From Helochares maculicollis (Eukaryota > Arthropoda > Insecta > Coleoptera > Hydrophilidae), in assembly GCA_033557835.1 (NCBI GenBank), contig JAWQRO010000170.1, positions 1-51,294 on the forward strand: 51,294 nucleotides of DNA. Direction: 5' to 3'. Each line of letters starts with the position of its first letter. Position 1 is the first letter of the stretch. Positions 1 to 14,107 of this stretch are shown here, piece by piece. Made by a program: the position numbers and the translations under genes. The notes beneath the pieces are model-generated. The model made no database searches. It saw only the letters and a program-made list of their open reading frames with translations, and was not told the origin of the DNA.

Positions 1-14
1 TATATATATATATA
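1..14. repeat. (TA)7 simple repeat at left edge
   Basis: Seven TA units open the window, followed directly by AATTTG. The right edge also ends in a TA tract (51286-51294). Dinucleotide tracts are common places for an assembly to break, so the window may be a whole contig; that is inference. Confidence 0.9.
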
Positions 15-3000
15 AATTTGCACAAAAATTCTCGATTCGTTTATTTTGTCTATGAATTGCACTATAAAAACATATATTATGAGAACAAATACCTTGCATT
101 TTAGCCCGCTTCGCTTCCTTGCATAGTGAAATTATAGATTAATCTTTTCTGCAGAGCGCTAGATATGTGCAAATTAATGCGAAACAAACACCTTCTGTTT
201 TCTTTTCCAATAGTTTTGAAAAAAAATGTTATAAAAGATTTTGGCCGAAAACTCTTACTGAAGCCGTATGATTATCATGTTATGCTACATCTTTTCATCA
301 AGCTGACCCGCATATTTAATACTCATTCATGTAACAAAATGCTGGAAGAAATTACCTAAATTCAGTTTCTGCTCCGTTAAGAGAACTTTTTAACTTGAAG
401 TTGCTCCATGGAGAAATCAATTGTATAAATTATATTAAAAAATAGTTCTACCCTTTCACCACTTTTACTGCGTCACTATGCAAGTTATCCTTTTGCGTCA
501 ATTGTAAGAATATCAAAAATAGTGTCATAAAGATTTGCAGTTTTACTTTATAATTTTGATAAAATTATTTGCATTTGAAAAGTATCTCTAAATTTTGTCG
601 AGGTACATTCAAATTAAGCGTTATTATAAAATTTAAACCTAATCCTTTTATAGACGGGTAAACATTTACCATCTTAATGTACACTTGTTCTTTGCTCAAA
701 CAATTAGCATCTAGCCTAAACAAATAACAAGTACGTTCTGCTTGTTTAAAATTTAAATATAGTTGCACAATAAAAAGTACGTTGGGTTCGAGCATTCATG
801 CTTATTTGCTCGTATAATCTACAGGCCGCATGAAATTTTCCGCTAATTTTCACAAGGAATAGAAATTCTCAGCCTTGATCTAGTTTTGCAAGTTAGTTGG
901 AATAAATTAATTAAGACACTTACTCCAATTACTAATGATTCATACAAATCTCCGTAACAACTTCAGATCCTGAAAATTTTATAATTACATGCCAAATTAA
1001 CAACGAAATTAATTGCTAACAGTGGCAGAACTTTGTAAAACAAGTCAGAAAATTGCCAAAGTTTTAAAGATTATTTGAAGTAAGAGCAAATGTTAGGGCC
1101 TACCTTATCAATCAGTACAAAACGACGAGAATATCAGCAAATGGCTTACCTGAAAAAATAAGAAAATAGGACATATATATCTATGTAAATTCATTAAAAG
1201 TTTTGTACATTTTAACGATTCGTTCAACAGCAATAGGCGTTGTTAATATTGATTTTACGATTTTTATTCATGTACAAGAACATTCAAGCCTGATTTTACG
1301 ATTTCGTAATTGATAAGAGAGGTGTACGGGATTTCTACACATCAATAAAATATAATATCATAGCATTCTTTTTACAGTCGCCGGAGTGCATAACAAATTT
1401 AAATAGGATATTTAACCAGTTATTTAAAATTTAAATCATGATAATAAAACGACGAATGTATTTTTGATAAAAAAGCCAAACGTGGAATGAGTTTCGTTCC
1501 TTGTCCAATTCTCATTTATAATAAGAATATATGGCGGGTACATGCATTTTACGTCTAACTTCATTTATTCGGCCTGCAGACAAATCCGGCCACATCTATA
1601 TTCTAGTTCAATTCTCCTTCCTTATAAAATGTCTATATAAATTCAAATTGCAAATTGATAACCGTTCGGCAAAGCGCAAAAATCTCCGATGTCTCTTTAG
1701 ATATGTCAGTAAAGAAGCTGCGACGTGAAATGTAAAAATTGAAAAATATTGTTCTAGAGGCAATTTCCATCTTTTATCATACGTTTGCATTTAAAATTGA
1801 AAAGAATATTTAAAGCCACATTGTATAAATGTGTTTGTGTCGCTTCTCGGCAGTAAATACGTTTGATGTTATTATCTTGAGAAGAGACATTATCTCACTA
1901 TTATTGGGTTAATAAAGCAGTAATCGTGAATGAATGAAATTAATAAAATACCAATTAGTAATTATTGCATTACGTCACCAGGAGCAAATAATTTACATTT
2001 AATCGTTTTTAATGATGTCCTACTTCTTGAATCAATATCTAAGTATAAAATAATTGTAATGTCAAATGTACAACCGAATACTAGTTATTTTTATGGTTGG
2101 ACTAGAAAGAGAATTAATATGTGATTTATTTAATTATTATTTTTATGCGCTAATGTGCTAATACATGGTTATATTTTGCTAGTGTACAATGCCATAACAG
2201 TCAGTCAGGAAAAATGTACGTTTTATTCATAGTAACTTGCTTACAGTCTATTATTTAATGTAACTGTCATGCGTTATATTATAGTAGTAAAAATTTAAAT
2301 ATTTACAAGGACAGTATATTTTTTGTCTTCAAGTAGCAGGATGGCATATTTTTAAAATCGTTCTAACAAAGTAAAAACATCGAGTTCTAGTCCTAACCGG
2401 AAACTATCTACAGGTCTCTTATTGAAAATTTGCATTTACATAGAAATAACATTACTATTAGTAAATCGCGTCATCTATTCATATAATAAATATTGCAATA
2501 AGTCAATAGTTTTTAAAGCAATCACCAGAAGTTGTCAAATCAAGGTTAATTGTGCAACTATGTTTGTTCAAACTCCTATTTAAGTATGTTAAGAATTGCA
2601 ATTAAGACATTAACATGCAGCATAGTAGGTATTTCAAGGTATTTTAAACATTATTGTGAAAATTATATTTGCTTAATATTAAGTACGCCTTTTTGCTTCT
2701 TTTTAGGATAATGGAATGTATTATTTTTTCAGAAAGAGTTCTATGAACTATAAAACTAATTTTCATCCGAGTTCAAAGTTATTAGGGTTAATTATGTATA
2801 ATTAATTACGGGTTTTCGTAATAATAAATCATCTTCGGAAATATGATAGTACCAATAATTAAAATTAAAGCAATAACCATGCGCAAAGTCTACAGATAAT
2901 ATCAGTCTATGAAGGATAATCTCTTTAGGCTATCAAATAGGCTTTAAAAGTACCGCTTAGAATTGTTCTTTCGGCGGTTTTTGTTTATAACTGATCCCAA

Positions 3001-3379
3001 TTACTCATTTGTTAACTCATATGCAGTTTAGTTAATCGCAAGCATTTGTTTTGATAACTATAATATTTAGAGTTTGTGGTGTAACTTGGTGCGTTTTAAA
3101 TACAATGTACTCTAGTTTCAAACGAAATCGTTTAAATATGCCATCTACGCTTTTATGAAAAAACAAACGTCTATTAATATTGTTTAAACTTAAGACCAAT
3201 AGTTTATTTTCGTCCAAAAATATATATAATCATAAAAATTTTGAACAATCAATTATCTCATATGGCAAACAAACTCAAAAAGAGCATTAAGAAACTAAAA
3301 AGCAGCTAAAAAGAAACAAAATCAAATGAAATAGACTACAAATTCTATAACAAAATATACAGAAAAACTTTCTAATTCA
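15..3379. other. A/T-rich sequence with no recognised gene
   Basis: I see only short open frames (up to 76 codons), in no conserved arrangement and with no motif I recognise. The one structured item is a 14-base direct repeat at 1250-1304, listed separately. The last part, from about 3240, becomes A-rich on the + strand and may hold the degraded N-terminal part of the Penelope-like element that follows, but I cannot anchor it to motifs. Confidence 0.6.
1250..1304. repeat. 14-base direct repeat, 41-base spacing
   Basis: TGATTTTACGATTT occurs at 1250-1263 and again at 1291-1304. The intervening 27 bases are unrelated. It is probably a small local duplication or replication-slippage product; I see no transposon between the copies. 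Confidence 0.7.
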
Positions 3380-4275
3380 AAAAAGAAATTCTTGATGTCA
3401 TTGCCATAAAAATAGACAAAAGGACATAAAGCGTTTTACTCAATAAAACACAATATATAGAATAAGCAGAAAAACAACTGCAAGTAGTAATAACATACAA
3501 AAGTCTGTCAAAAATCCCTTCAATATAATTGAAAAGGAGTGTAACACTTAAATAAAATAATGGTGCATCAGCTTAAATAAATTAATGAAGATACCAAACC
3601 AGAGTCATAACAAAAACCATTAAACCAACCAGAAGTTACTGTCTACCAAAACTGTTAAAAAATAGAGCGTCTTAACTTATTGTAAGCTCAATTGAAGCTT
3701 CTAGCTACAAATTATCAAAACTGTCTTCGTAAAGAAATCAAAACCCAATCAATACATGAACACTTCAAAGTTATAACTCACATGCTCATGAATCTAGCAG
3801 GAGAGTAATTACAAAATAAACCAAACCTTACATTTTAAAAAGCTTTATGGGATTACTGTTGTCATCTACAAGAGGCAATTTAACAATAGAAGGTCTAAGA
3901 GACAAATGCTTAAAAACTTTCTTTCAAACCCTAGTAGAAGTAAAATACTTCAGATCTGTAAACGTCACGTTCACATATTATACGGAAAACATCGGCAAAT
4001 TATTAGGCACATTCAACAATTTCCATCGTAATTTGTCTTTCACAATGAAAATAGAGACTTAGAACTTCCATTTCTACACATTATTATTACACGAAGAAAA
4101 TAATAAAATATAACAAACTGGTTTTGAAAAGATTCACACTAGACATTTAAAAAGAGAACATAAAAATATTTGAAAACCACTGTTTCGGAATATATTTAAA
4201 CAAAATGTATTGACGATGCTTTTTCAATGTGATGCAAAATTGAAAAAATAATCATCCTAAGATACTCAATATCGT
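3380..4275 (+). pseudogene. Decayed Penelope-like element reverse transcriptase
   Basis: Penelope-like elements encode a telomerase-related reverse transcriptase, often with a GIY-YIG nuclease. Frame 1 shows family blocks in order. An I-K-x-x-DK block (usually I-x-x-ADKGG) lies at 3394-3420, followed by SVLLNKTQYIE at 3430-3462. TYKSLSK is at 3493-3513 and SYCLPK (usual YGLPK) at 3634-3651. LIVSSIEASSYKLSKL (usual PIVSSI...YKL) is at 3676-3723. MGLLLSS (usual MGSPLSP) starts at 3847. After a frameshift near 4053, frame 3 continues with LELPFLHIIITRR, then NITNWF at 4107-4124 and a degraded tail to about 4275. In-frame stops occur at 3427, 3463 and 3673. The catalytic VDD box reads V-N-V at 3958-3966, so both aspartates are lost. 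The blocks at 3723 and 3847 are too close, so the region with the first catalytic motif is deleted. No GIY-YIG domain is visible downstream. The recognition is from memory of the family; no search was run. Confidence 0.85.
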
Positions 4276-7200
4276 AATAACCATAAATAAAATATAAAAA
4301 ATACCCTATAAAAATAAAATATTATTTTCGTGATTGTTAATGCAAAATTATAATAATATTTACGATAATATTTAAGATTTTAAAATTTACGAAGTGATTT
4401 GTTTTAAAAGCTTCATATTGCATTTTTACTTTACTATCCTTATTAAGAGTAATAAAATTCAATGAAACTCTCCATATAATAGTACTATTTGGGCAAATCA
4501 ATTATTGGTAACTTTATAAAGGTGATGAGTGTTTTCTGCGTTATACATTCTCCCTTATTTTACTTTTTATTGAAAAAATAAAAATGAATTCCGGTCCATA
4601 AATATTACATGTAATAACTACAATTATAAACTGGATTTCCCCGTACACTTCCTCCCATTTGCGCAAGGCCCTATGCCTCACAGTGAATACCTATACTTGA
4701 CTAGAACGACCTTCATGGGCAAAGCTTCTTGTCTCTCAATATATAGCTAGTATGTTTCGGCATTTAAGTCCCGGAAACTATATACGTACATGAAGTAAAC
4801 TTTTATTTTTGGTAAAGTTTAAGTAATTTAAATTATTTAATAACTAAAGCCTCTTAAAGTTGAAGAAAGACTGTATTTTTGAAATAAATCTGCTCAATGA
4901 TTTAAATAAGAATTAATTCCTTTATAATTCTTCTGTACAATGGAAAATTTACGAACAATTTAAAAATGCTTTTAAAACTACAAACATATAGACGGAAAAT
5001 TTTGACCAAAAAACATTACATAAATGTACATTTTCAATACTTTTATAATTATTTACAAGCCCAGCAAGTAATGCTGTAAAATGGGGTCACTCGTAGTCAA
5101 CGTTATCAAATTTTCCAGTATTATAACATTCCAAGGTGGTAGATAGTGGACAATAAAACATCACGTAAGCATATGTTCTGCATGTGCAGCATATTGTTGT
5201 ATTTATCAGAGTGTAGGTGATACATGGCATTACAGTAGAAATATATTACTAGTACATTCCGCCGTATATTTAGAATTACTCGGTGTAATGCAAACGGATG
5301 TAACGCGCCCAAGGTATTCGGTTATACATTCCCAAAATGATTGGGGCGGAACTGAATTATTAAAGGGGGAAGGACTAGCTAGCACACGTATGGTAATCTA
5401 ATTATATCTGTTTTCTCGGCATTCTATTAGTTTTACTTTTAAGTCAATATCAGTTCACGATAACTGTTCAATAAAGTCTTAATTTTACGAGACATCTTTA
5501 TGGATTTTTGGGGATTGTAATTGTTACTTCATTTTTACGACCGAGCGCAATAGCTCATATCTCTTCCATTTTTATGAGACAGTAAATAATAACTTTATTG
5601 TGTCCATTAAAAATCGACCTGACAAGTCTTTCTTTTGATATCCATACATATGATTTCACCACCAATGGCTTTGTGCAATTGTTTTGTTGCCAAATGTTTC
5701 AAAGTAATGCCGATATGCTTTTAATAAAACAATATTTTCACAGCATATATCTCAAGCTGAAACGCAGCTTTTTACTACCATGCTGTTCTATAGGAATTAT
5801 ATCCTATATTAATCCTCACTTTTGTAAGACTTATATCCTATCAAACAAATTTACCGAAACGTTTTCCAATTATTTGAATAAACGCAAAAGTACTCCCCAT
5901 AAGGAAATATTAAATTTAAGTACCAGTAAAACGAAGATTTATTAGAAAAGCCGACACATTGGTAGGTGACATTAAATGATGTCAGACAAGTTGATTTAAG
6001 CGAGTAGTAGATAGCTTCAGTTAACAGCTTCCGCGTTAGAATTTCAATATTAATCCGCCTTTAAATGACCTTTAGTAATGTATGTGATAAAAAAATACGG
6101 TAGTAATGACAGCAAAATTATTACACGACCAGTCAGTACTACTGGTGCATAATTTTTATAGTTGATACAAAAATAAGAAGAAATTCAATAAGACCAAAAG
6201 AAATCACAATTACAAACAACAAAAGATTAATCTTTTCCAATAACTATTTCATTAGCATTCTCAAATGTTCACAGACTATTTTATCAAGCACGTTTATCTA
6301 TGTATTAAGTTTTGCAAAATTGATTACATTGCAGACTTAACGTGCGGAAAGCCAATTAAACCTATTGACAGAGCTCTTTCTCACTAGCATATATTTACAA
6401 CAACGAGCCTATTGAGTTAAAAGCAACTAAGCGGCAATTCATAACTAGCATCATCGTCAATGTTACATTTAACTGCCGGAGATCTTATAACTTCCTGAAT
6501 TCAGAGTGTGAGTGATCTTTTGATCTTTTTGATAAATGTTTGCCACAAACTACATAGCGATATTTAACAACGCGTTCAGATTGATGAATTTTAAAATTTG
6601 CTTATTAGGTATCGTCCTTTACATCGGAAATAGACGAAATTACGGCATTTTTTAACCTGAGATCTCTTGCATCACCACCCTAAATCTAGCCGACTGCGCT
6701 GCTTAAGCTGATTATATTTTGGATTCGCTTAAGTTTATCACACTGCTATTTGCAATGTGTGCTCATCCTTATCAAGAAGATAACTTAAAAGCCAACAATT
6801 TAGTCTGGCGCAAAGTCCTGCACGAAAGTTCATTTCTTAATGAATTCAATTTCGCAGACGAAAAAATAAATATTCATTAACGAGAGTGAAGGTCGTCCAT
6901 GAATGAAGAATTTTTTGGATCATTATCAGGTCTCGCATATTTGCTTAAGCATAAACAAATTTGCCTACCAAACATACAAAAAAACTTGGGAAGCGCGATG
7001 AATAAGATAAGTTTATTAAAGGCAGAGCGTTTCATTCTCTTTGGAGCTTATGTTTGTTCATGGATGTAAATTGTAAAAAGCCTGCAAAATTGTGGATGAC
7101 ACACTATCTCATGTATGATTCCTTTTCTCCTTTGATCTTCTTCCGCGTCAAAAGAAGCGTAAAATCCATGTTTACATATGGGATATTATGCAAATATTGC

Positions 7201-8029
7201 TTTATTATGCACAATAAAAATGAATAATCGCGTGCTTGGGTCAAGATCAAATTCGGTAATAAAATGGCGCCTTGTGTGATTAAGAAATTATGTGGTCTAT
7301 TGATAAATTTTGTAATTAAATTCGTGGTAATGTGCAGATATTGCTTACAAAAGAAAGCGTGTACTCGATAAAAGTGAATAAAGATATAATATCGGAGGTA
7401 TTGATTTGTTTACTAGCGGTAGCTCATTACATTACATGTTGAACTGGTTAGCTAAACAAAGAGTAATAATTTGATACACGAAAGTTTTGGTTATGGATAA
7501 TCCTTCTAAATGTTGCATTAATGAATAGTCGGTTCAGGACCCGAAACTAATATTTTGTTTATCAACTTGATATAGAGGGTTCATGTTCGAAGAGGAACGA
7601 AACAAAATACGAAAGATGGTTAAGCTTTATCTTTTGAACTATTTTGCCTTTTTACCTCGCTTACTGTAGATACATACAACAGTACTTTGCATAAACTGAG
7701 GGTTTCGTTCTGAAGCTAGAGTAAACAAAAGCCTCAGCAAGCAATTTTTTTAAATAGTTTACTTTAAATGTAAACATTGCTATCTGGTTGGTGACGCAGC
7801 CAGAACGTAAAACTTTGCATTGAAAGGCAGCTTGTCAGGGAAATGTTCACGAGCTAACATAAATATTACTACAAAGTGTTAGATATCTTTAATTGATGAA
7901 TACCGGATAATTTTGATCAAACAGAAAAATATAAAAGCAAATCCAGAGCCAAATCCAAAAGAACATGATTCTGCGTCACCATACTGTACTAAGATTTCGT
8001 AAATTTGCGGAAAGTAAGCTTGTTGAGAA
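4276..8029. other. A/T-rich sequence with no recognised gene
   Basis: Nothing assignable. The longest open frame of the window (5598-5945, +, 115 codons) lies here. It opens with TTG, not ATG; its first ATG is about 33 codons in. Its translation has no recognisable domain, and its length is what chance predicts at this base composition. A small imperfect hairpin at 6114-6156 is listed separately. Confidence 0.55.
6114..6156. repeat. Imperfect hairpin
   Basis: ACCAGT (6128-6133) pairs with ACTGGT (6141-6146) around a 7-base loop. After an unequal internal bulge, AAAATTAT (6114-6121) pairs with ATAATTTT (6149-6156). This gives 14 base pairs in all. It is too short for a normal microRNA precursor and may be the core of a degraded inverted-repeat element. 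Confidence 0.5.
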
Positions 8030-8345
8030 AATATCTTGCGCCACATCAAAGTAAAGTAGCGACGTCGCGACGCCACCGAATGCAAGGTTTCCATATCGCC
8101 GATCTAGCTATATGTGAGCCGCAAGAGACTCCCTTCAGTAATGTATGTACAACCAATTCGTAACGATAAGGGAGGCTGATGACACCGCGTATAGTTGCCG
8201 GCTTTGTTGACTCGACCATGACGTTCTTCTTCAGACTTATACTGTAACCGTGATGATAGATGGGCGATAGGGGACGTGTTTATTTTGAAAGTTGGCAACA
8301 CAAACATACAACTACTTCCTTCGCACTGAGCGGCGTTGTTCAAAA
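8030..8345. other. G+C/CpG-richer patch, possible exon or regulatory element
   Basis: This stretch is close to balanced in base composition while both flanks are strongly A/T-rich. It contains a run of CpGs around 8062-8074 (GTCGCGACG). Two minus-strand open frames (8343-8104 and 8094-7879) lie side by side, and plus-strand readings of the same patch are also fairly open. I recognise no domain in any frame, so the coding strand, if any, cannot be decided. An unrecognised exon, a promoter or a fragment of a G+C-richer transposon are all possible. Confidence 0.35.
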
Positions 8346-11300
8346 TAAACTTGCAACTGTGATAAGTTGCATAAAAAACACTTCCTAATATGATTGAATT
8401 TCCTTACTACCAGTTAGTGATAAAGTTTTATGAAACTAGATTTCATATTGTAAATAGTTAGCCTATTTCTGTCAAATTACTTATATGATTATTTTGCAGG
8501 CTTTAAACTTGCAAATATTAATTTAGCTTCTGCAAAATAACAAAAATATCAGCAGAAAGCGAAACTTTATAATACCAATTATATTTTTATTAATATATCG
8601 TCATGTGGTATCACTGGGATAAACATAAAATCCCACAGAAGTTTCTGCAAGTTTAATTAAAGATGAAATCAAACTATAAATTACTTAATCAAAAGACAGA
8701 CATTATTAGACATAGTTCGTTACTCCTCTCTTTAGATATTTAGTGATGCACACGCCTTTTAATGTAAGTTTTAACCATGAAAAGCGGACTAATAGCTGAC
8801 AATTGAGATGGCGTGTGCTCTTTAAAAATACGCCGACTCACATATACAGAGCATTACGTTTTGAAGGAAGGTTTTTAATCTTACTGCAATGGTCATGATG
8901 TAAGAGGAGTTTTAGATAAAGATAAAAGGCCCTTTTGTTATGGTTGGTAATTTTGTTTTCCTAAAGCCGGGGTGGTCTCACTTATTCATTTAAGTACTTT
9001 ATTCAAATGATGAAGTTGAATTGAGATAAGGTTTTTCATGCTCAGAAATTTAAATTAAGTTTCTTATACATTATGTTGCAATAATACTCAAGGAAGTTCA
9101 TCAAATTTCAAGTGTAAATGTAAAATATACATGTAATCTAATGTTGACACAAATTTATCATTTATTATTTTGATATCCTTTGGAACAATAAACCATAGTG
9201 GAATTTTAACGTAATATGCTATTGGTCTATTTATAGAAAATTGCTTGTTAGTGATAAAAACAAACACCTAAATTAGCCCACACACAACAGTTTGCAATTT
9301 TATTAACAAGACTTCTAGAAAATGGATTTAGATATTTTTCGCATGAACTATATCCTCAAATTTTATATAGTCTTATAATATTTCTTATCGGCAAATCATT
9401 TCCAAGTTGTTGTTATGAAGACAATGCTTTGTAATAAAACAAAAAATAGGTTATAAATAATGAGGAAGATTATCATAAAAATGCAATTAAAACATTCCTA
9501 ATGCTATAAAATAAATTCAAGGTAACTATCAATCGATTCTGTGCAAATTAATCGCCTTCGTAGATTGAGCAGATATAAGTGGCAATATTGTGTAGCTAGT
9601 AATTTACTTAACTGACGACTTTCACTTGCATATTAATATAGTTCTAAAGAGAGAAAAAAATGATGAAATTTTGTACAGAATGTAAGAGCTCATCAAAAAT
9701 GTTAAGCAACCTAAATAGAGGATGTCATAAATTCACGCTATGTAGTTTTCTTTAAAATGCTAAAAAGCTATGTGTGTAGATAAAAACATAACAGTAGCTC
9801 TAAAATTTATTTAGATTGAGATGCAGTACTCAGACAAGTCAAAAATATTAATCAATTTTTAGCACATGTTTAATGTTTAATGCACTCCTTTAATGTGCAC
9901 TTTTTGTATCGTTACTATAGTAAAAAATATATTGTGTAAATAACGAAACTTCACGACAGAGACGCGATGAAAATCGTATTTCAGGGCTGTAATATCAACG
10001 TTTACCACCATGGTGTGCGACCATATTTTTAGCCCCTTGTACTTAATACACATCATTATATGTACCTGTCGATTTTCTCAGCTTAACATCTCACACTAAC
10101 CCTTTGTTTCTTTCTAGCCGCAACATGTGTTGAATCACTAAAGAACATTAATAACATACCTAATAAAATGGTTTATCTCTTTTTTGTCTTAACCTTTACG
10201 CATCAGCTCTTTTTTTGAGACCACCTCGGAGTCAAGAATCTATAAAATAAACAGTTTCACTTCACGGTTGTATGGCTGCCTCAAACAAAAATAAATCTAA
10301 ACGTCCCATAGGTGAGTGCGGGTTACTTTAATTGGTGTTCAAATAAATGGAAACTAATATCGGTAATATGAGGAACTTATAACTCGATAACCTATCAAAC
10401 AAATTACGAAAGATTTTTTTTATCTCTTTATTTGTGAGTGTTAAGTTACTTCCTTGAAATAGATTAGTTGACGATTATTTTATGACATAAATACTCACTT
10501 TAATTAATAGGACACTCAAAAATTTTAATAGCTCGCGCAACAAAATTTATAACATACTCAGCATCATTTATAGCTCTATTGTTGTCTAAGTATACACAAT
10601 GAAGTAATCTAACCTAAAGAATCCAATGTTATCCACACCAGCCAGGTCATCCTATGAATCAGCCAACTTTGATTACCATACGGATTTACCTGCCTTGAAT
10701 TATATACATGTCATGCCATACCACAACTAATTGTATATGAGGAATATTAATCAGTCTTTGGGACAGGTAGGTATTTTTCGGTTTGCGTTAGTGGCAATCT
10801 AAATGAAATAGCGTTTTATGAATGAAATTTTTAAAGTCGCCAAAATGAGGCTACTGTAATGTAAAACCGAATCGTTTGCGACAGTTACCATCATAAAGAA
10901 ACGGAAGTTATTAAAAACTAAAAGTTCATTCCGAGAACTGAAAGTTGAGAAATGAATCCAATATGTTTAGTTTGCTGAAATGAATTTGCAAGCTTAGCTT
11001 GGGAACTCATTCAACTGTGACTTACATATTAAACGGTAAAAGTTCAATTACTTTTTGCAACTTTGTTATAGCCTATTATGTAATATTGCAATATTTTTAT
11101 AAGGAAATTTTTCTTAATAAAATGTATAATATACCTAGTTAAATAATATTGTGCGTTTTATGGAGTATGGAATTAGTCAATGAAGTAGTAGTAATGCTGA
11201 ATTTTATATTGATCGAGCCGTCAAATATTTCCAATGTACCCCCATTTTTAATTATTAAAGAATTTTTTGCAGTATTAATGATCTAAAATAGAATTTATTT

Positions 11301-14107
11301 ACTCAATTTCTAATTTTTATTTTCAATATATTGTATTGGCGATTACATATATCATTCCAATAAGGCAAATCTACAATATCTATTTGGTTGAATTTCAAGT
11401 CAGCTCTTCGATTATTACTTTATACTGCAAGATAATTTTAACGATGACTACTATCAATATTGCCGTGCAATTAATTTGGGTACCACAGAATATTTTTATG
11501 AAATGGGCGTCTCACAAAACATCATGCTTCTAACAATTAGAAAAGCAGACTTAAAGCGTTAATTATAAATCTAGGCAACGGAACGTGACCCTAAAAATAA
11601 TACTGCATTAATAATTATTGTTTATTGAACTTACGATAAACTCAGCACTGCAATAACTTATTTACTGAAGAAAATTTGTATAGCCTGATATCAGTACTTG
11701 AATTTTTAGGACAAGTCCGGAGTTTGTGTACAATTCACATAAAGCATTATTGTTGTGTTGTTTAATTATTACGAAACGGAAAATTTAGAAAGTACTGGAG
11801 CTTTTTTATGTTTTATAGAGGATCTATTCAAATTCATTAGAGATTAATTATAAAGATAAGTTCATTAAATCCAGCTTTAACTGATATTTCCAAATGCCCA
11901 CTAAGAACATCTAGTTAAATTTGATCCCCAATTTCCGCACATAATTTGATACTAACTTAGAGTAGAGCCGCCGTCAGCAACTGCAATAAAAATTCAATAG
12001 CCCAAAGCTACATTACGTAATTTGGAATTATTAGGCTTTGAGTCAGTTTCTGTCAGTTTTTGAGCCGTTTTTAAAACGAAACATCTTATGTGTAGTCACA
12101 ATACACTAATTAAGTGTGTGAATAATAATCTATTAATTTATTGCATTTTTTCCAAAGAACTGTTTGCGCTAATATTTCCTTACGATCATGAATGCGTTAC
12201 CTATTGTTTTTACTGCGTTAGGCAGCCTGTAGATGTCCCTAAACTAACTTATTCATTTTATAATCTAACTTTAACTTCCGCATTCGTAATTATTATATTA
12301 TACAATCGGAATATAGTTCCTGTTTAAGGCATATAGCTGAGTCATAGTAAAATATAAGAACTGATGTAATGTTTTAAACATGACTATACGTACCTACCTA
12401 CCAACTAAATGAAGTCATGTTTTTAAGCATGGGTTAAGGGGTTAAATTATATTTATATAACAGTATATGCTACTATGTAGATTAGTAACAAATGGGAATT
12501 ATTAAAATATTTAATGTCTTGATAGTATGTAATAGTCAGAAATACAATGCAAAATCCAACCACTAAACTATCTTGATAAAGCAACACATTTTTCCTGATT
12601 TTAATAATAAGTTTACGTTCATCATCAAAATAAAAACATTCGGTTTCACTTCATTGTACATACGTTATTATGTAATTATGTGCATTGAGTTCGTATTCTT
12701 ACGTTGTTTATAGATATTTTACTTCTAAGTGAACACAGTCTCGATTTTTTATTTTATAATAGAGAAACAGTTTAAATATCGTTTTAATAGTTCTGCTTTT
12801 AAAGTAATGGTAGGATTTTTTGAAAATTCAATAAGTACTATTTCTAATTAGTCTTTAAAACCCTATCTTATATAGTCGTGTTAAAATAGTGTAGAATAGT
12901 GTATTATTGATTAAAAAAAATTATGTTGGTATATGGAACTAAATAAAAATTAAACATTTTTCCAGTTATGTAGTTTCTCGCGTTATATATTGATCCCCAA
13001 AGAACAATATGTGCTGGGTTACTATTCCATTTAGTTTCGCCAAACCTGAGCATAACTGTCGGAATTGGCATCAGTTATAAATGTGGGCTCATATAATATA
13101 AAAGAGTAGTTACCCTTTATTGAAAATGAAAAGTTATTAATACTTATACGCAAAACTTTTATAAGATTAGACCATGCTGCGTTGGATATGACAACAACGA
13201 AGCAATATATTTCTGAGCCTTTCCTGTTTTCAATTTTAATTAGTCAAAGCTAATACTCGCTCAACGTATGGGACTCAATGATCAGCGTTACCAATCTCGC
13301 TGGTCTGGGCTTGTGTTAAAACACATTGAGTTTTTTGAACGTGTAATTCAAGTCCACATCTTGCATCGGCGATTATAAAACTGTAACAGTTCCAAATATC
13401 AATTTCAGTTGAAAATAAATTAAAAATCAAACGCGAGTCTACTCAAGAGCTTAAAATTTTAGCTGTTCTCCCCAACAATAAAATCCTCTACTTCCACTTC
13501 AGATTTTATCACAGATTGTTCATTTAAAAAAATAGGCATTAAAGATTAAATCTGAGTGCAGCACATCGGCAAACATCAAACCATGATTACGATACCTTAA
13601 AATGATTTCCAAATTAATACTATAAAGACATAACATTATTAATGGCTTTAAATATTTCAAGGGAGCCGAGACTATGAGAAAGTAGCTTCTATGATCAAAG
13701 AATCTCAACGTTAAAGCCTCTTAGGAATAGTTAAAAGTTACAATATATTACATTTCCATGTTTCATTTTTGAAAACATAACTAGAATTGAATTACATAAT
13801 TTAGTAGTTCTGTTAACTAATACATGGAGATTATCAGCGAAATTTACAATGACGTAGCCAGAAACTGTCCTATGTAAGCCAATTAATCCAATACTCCAAC
13901 TCCTTTGTAATTGCCATGAAACTAAAGCTTAAGACAACTTAGAGGAGATACTTAGTAGTAAAGGCAATCATGTAAAGGAGTTTATTTTTTAATGTAAAGT
14001 TGATTTTTGTTAATTTACAAAAACAATGTCGAGATTTTGAAATATGACCTGTTTCACGTATACACATAGAAATATATACATTTTATTTATTTCCTCGCTT
14101 ATAGTTT
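8346..14107. other. A/T-rich sequence with no recognised gene
   Basis: The stretch is uniformly A/T-rich and only scattered frames below 80 codons are present. A slightly richer patch at 13250-13380 gives a stop-free plus-strand run of about 45 codons, but runs of that length are very common at this composition. No repeats, hairpins or RNA genes stood out. Confidence 0.55.

Noticed and set aside
5598..5945. Longest open frame, 115 codons on +
   Set aside because: It starts with TTG, has its first ATG about 33 codons in, shows no domain, and a frame of this length is expected about once by chance in this window (my estimate from composition).
6700..6880. 57-codon plus-strand run ending near 6879 with a protein-like middle
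   Set aside because: Runs of this length occur dozens of times by chance here. The F-A-D-E reading at about 6851 is not in a reverse-transcriptase context.
13243..13380. 45-codon stop-free plus run in a slightly G+C-richer patch
   Set aside because: Too short to distinguish from chance; no motif, splice sites or neighbours.
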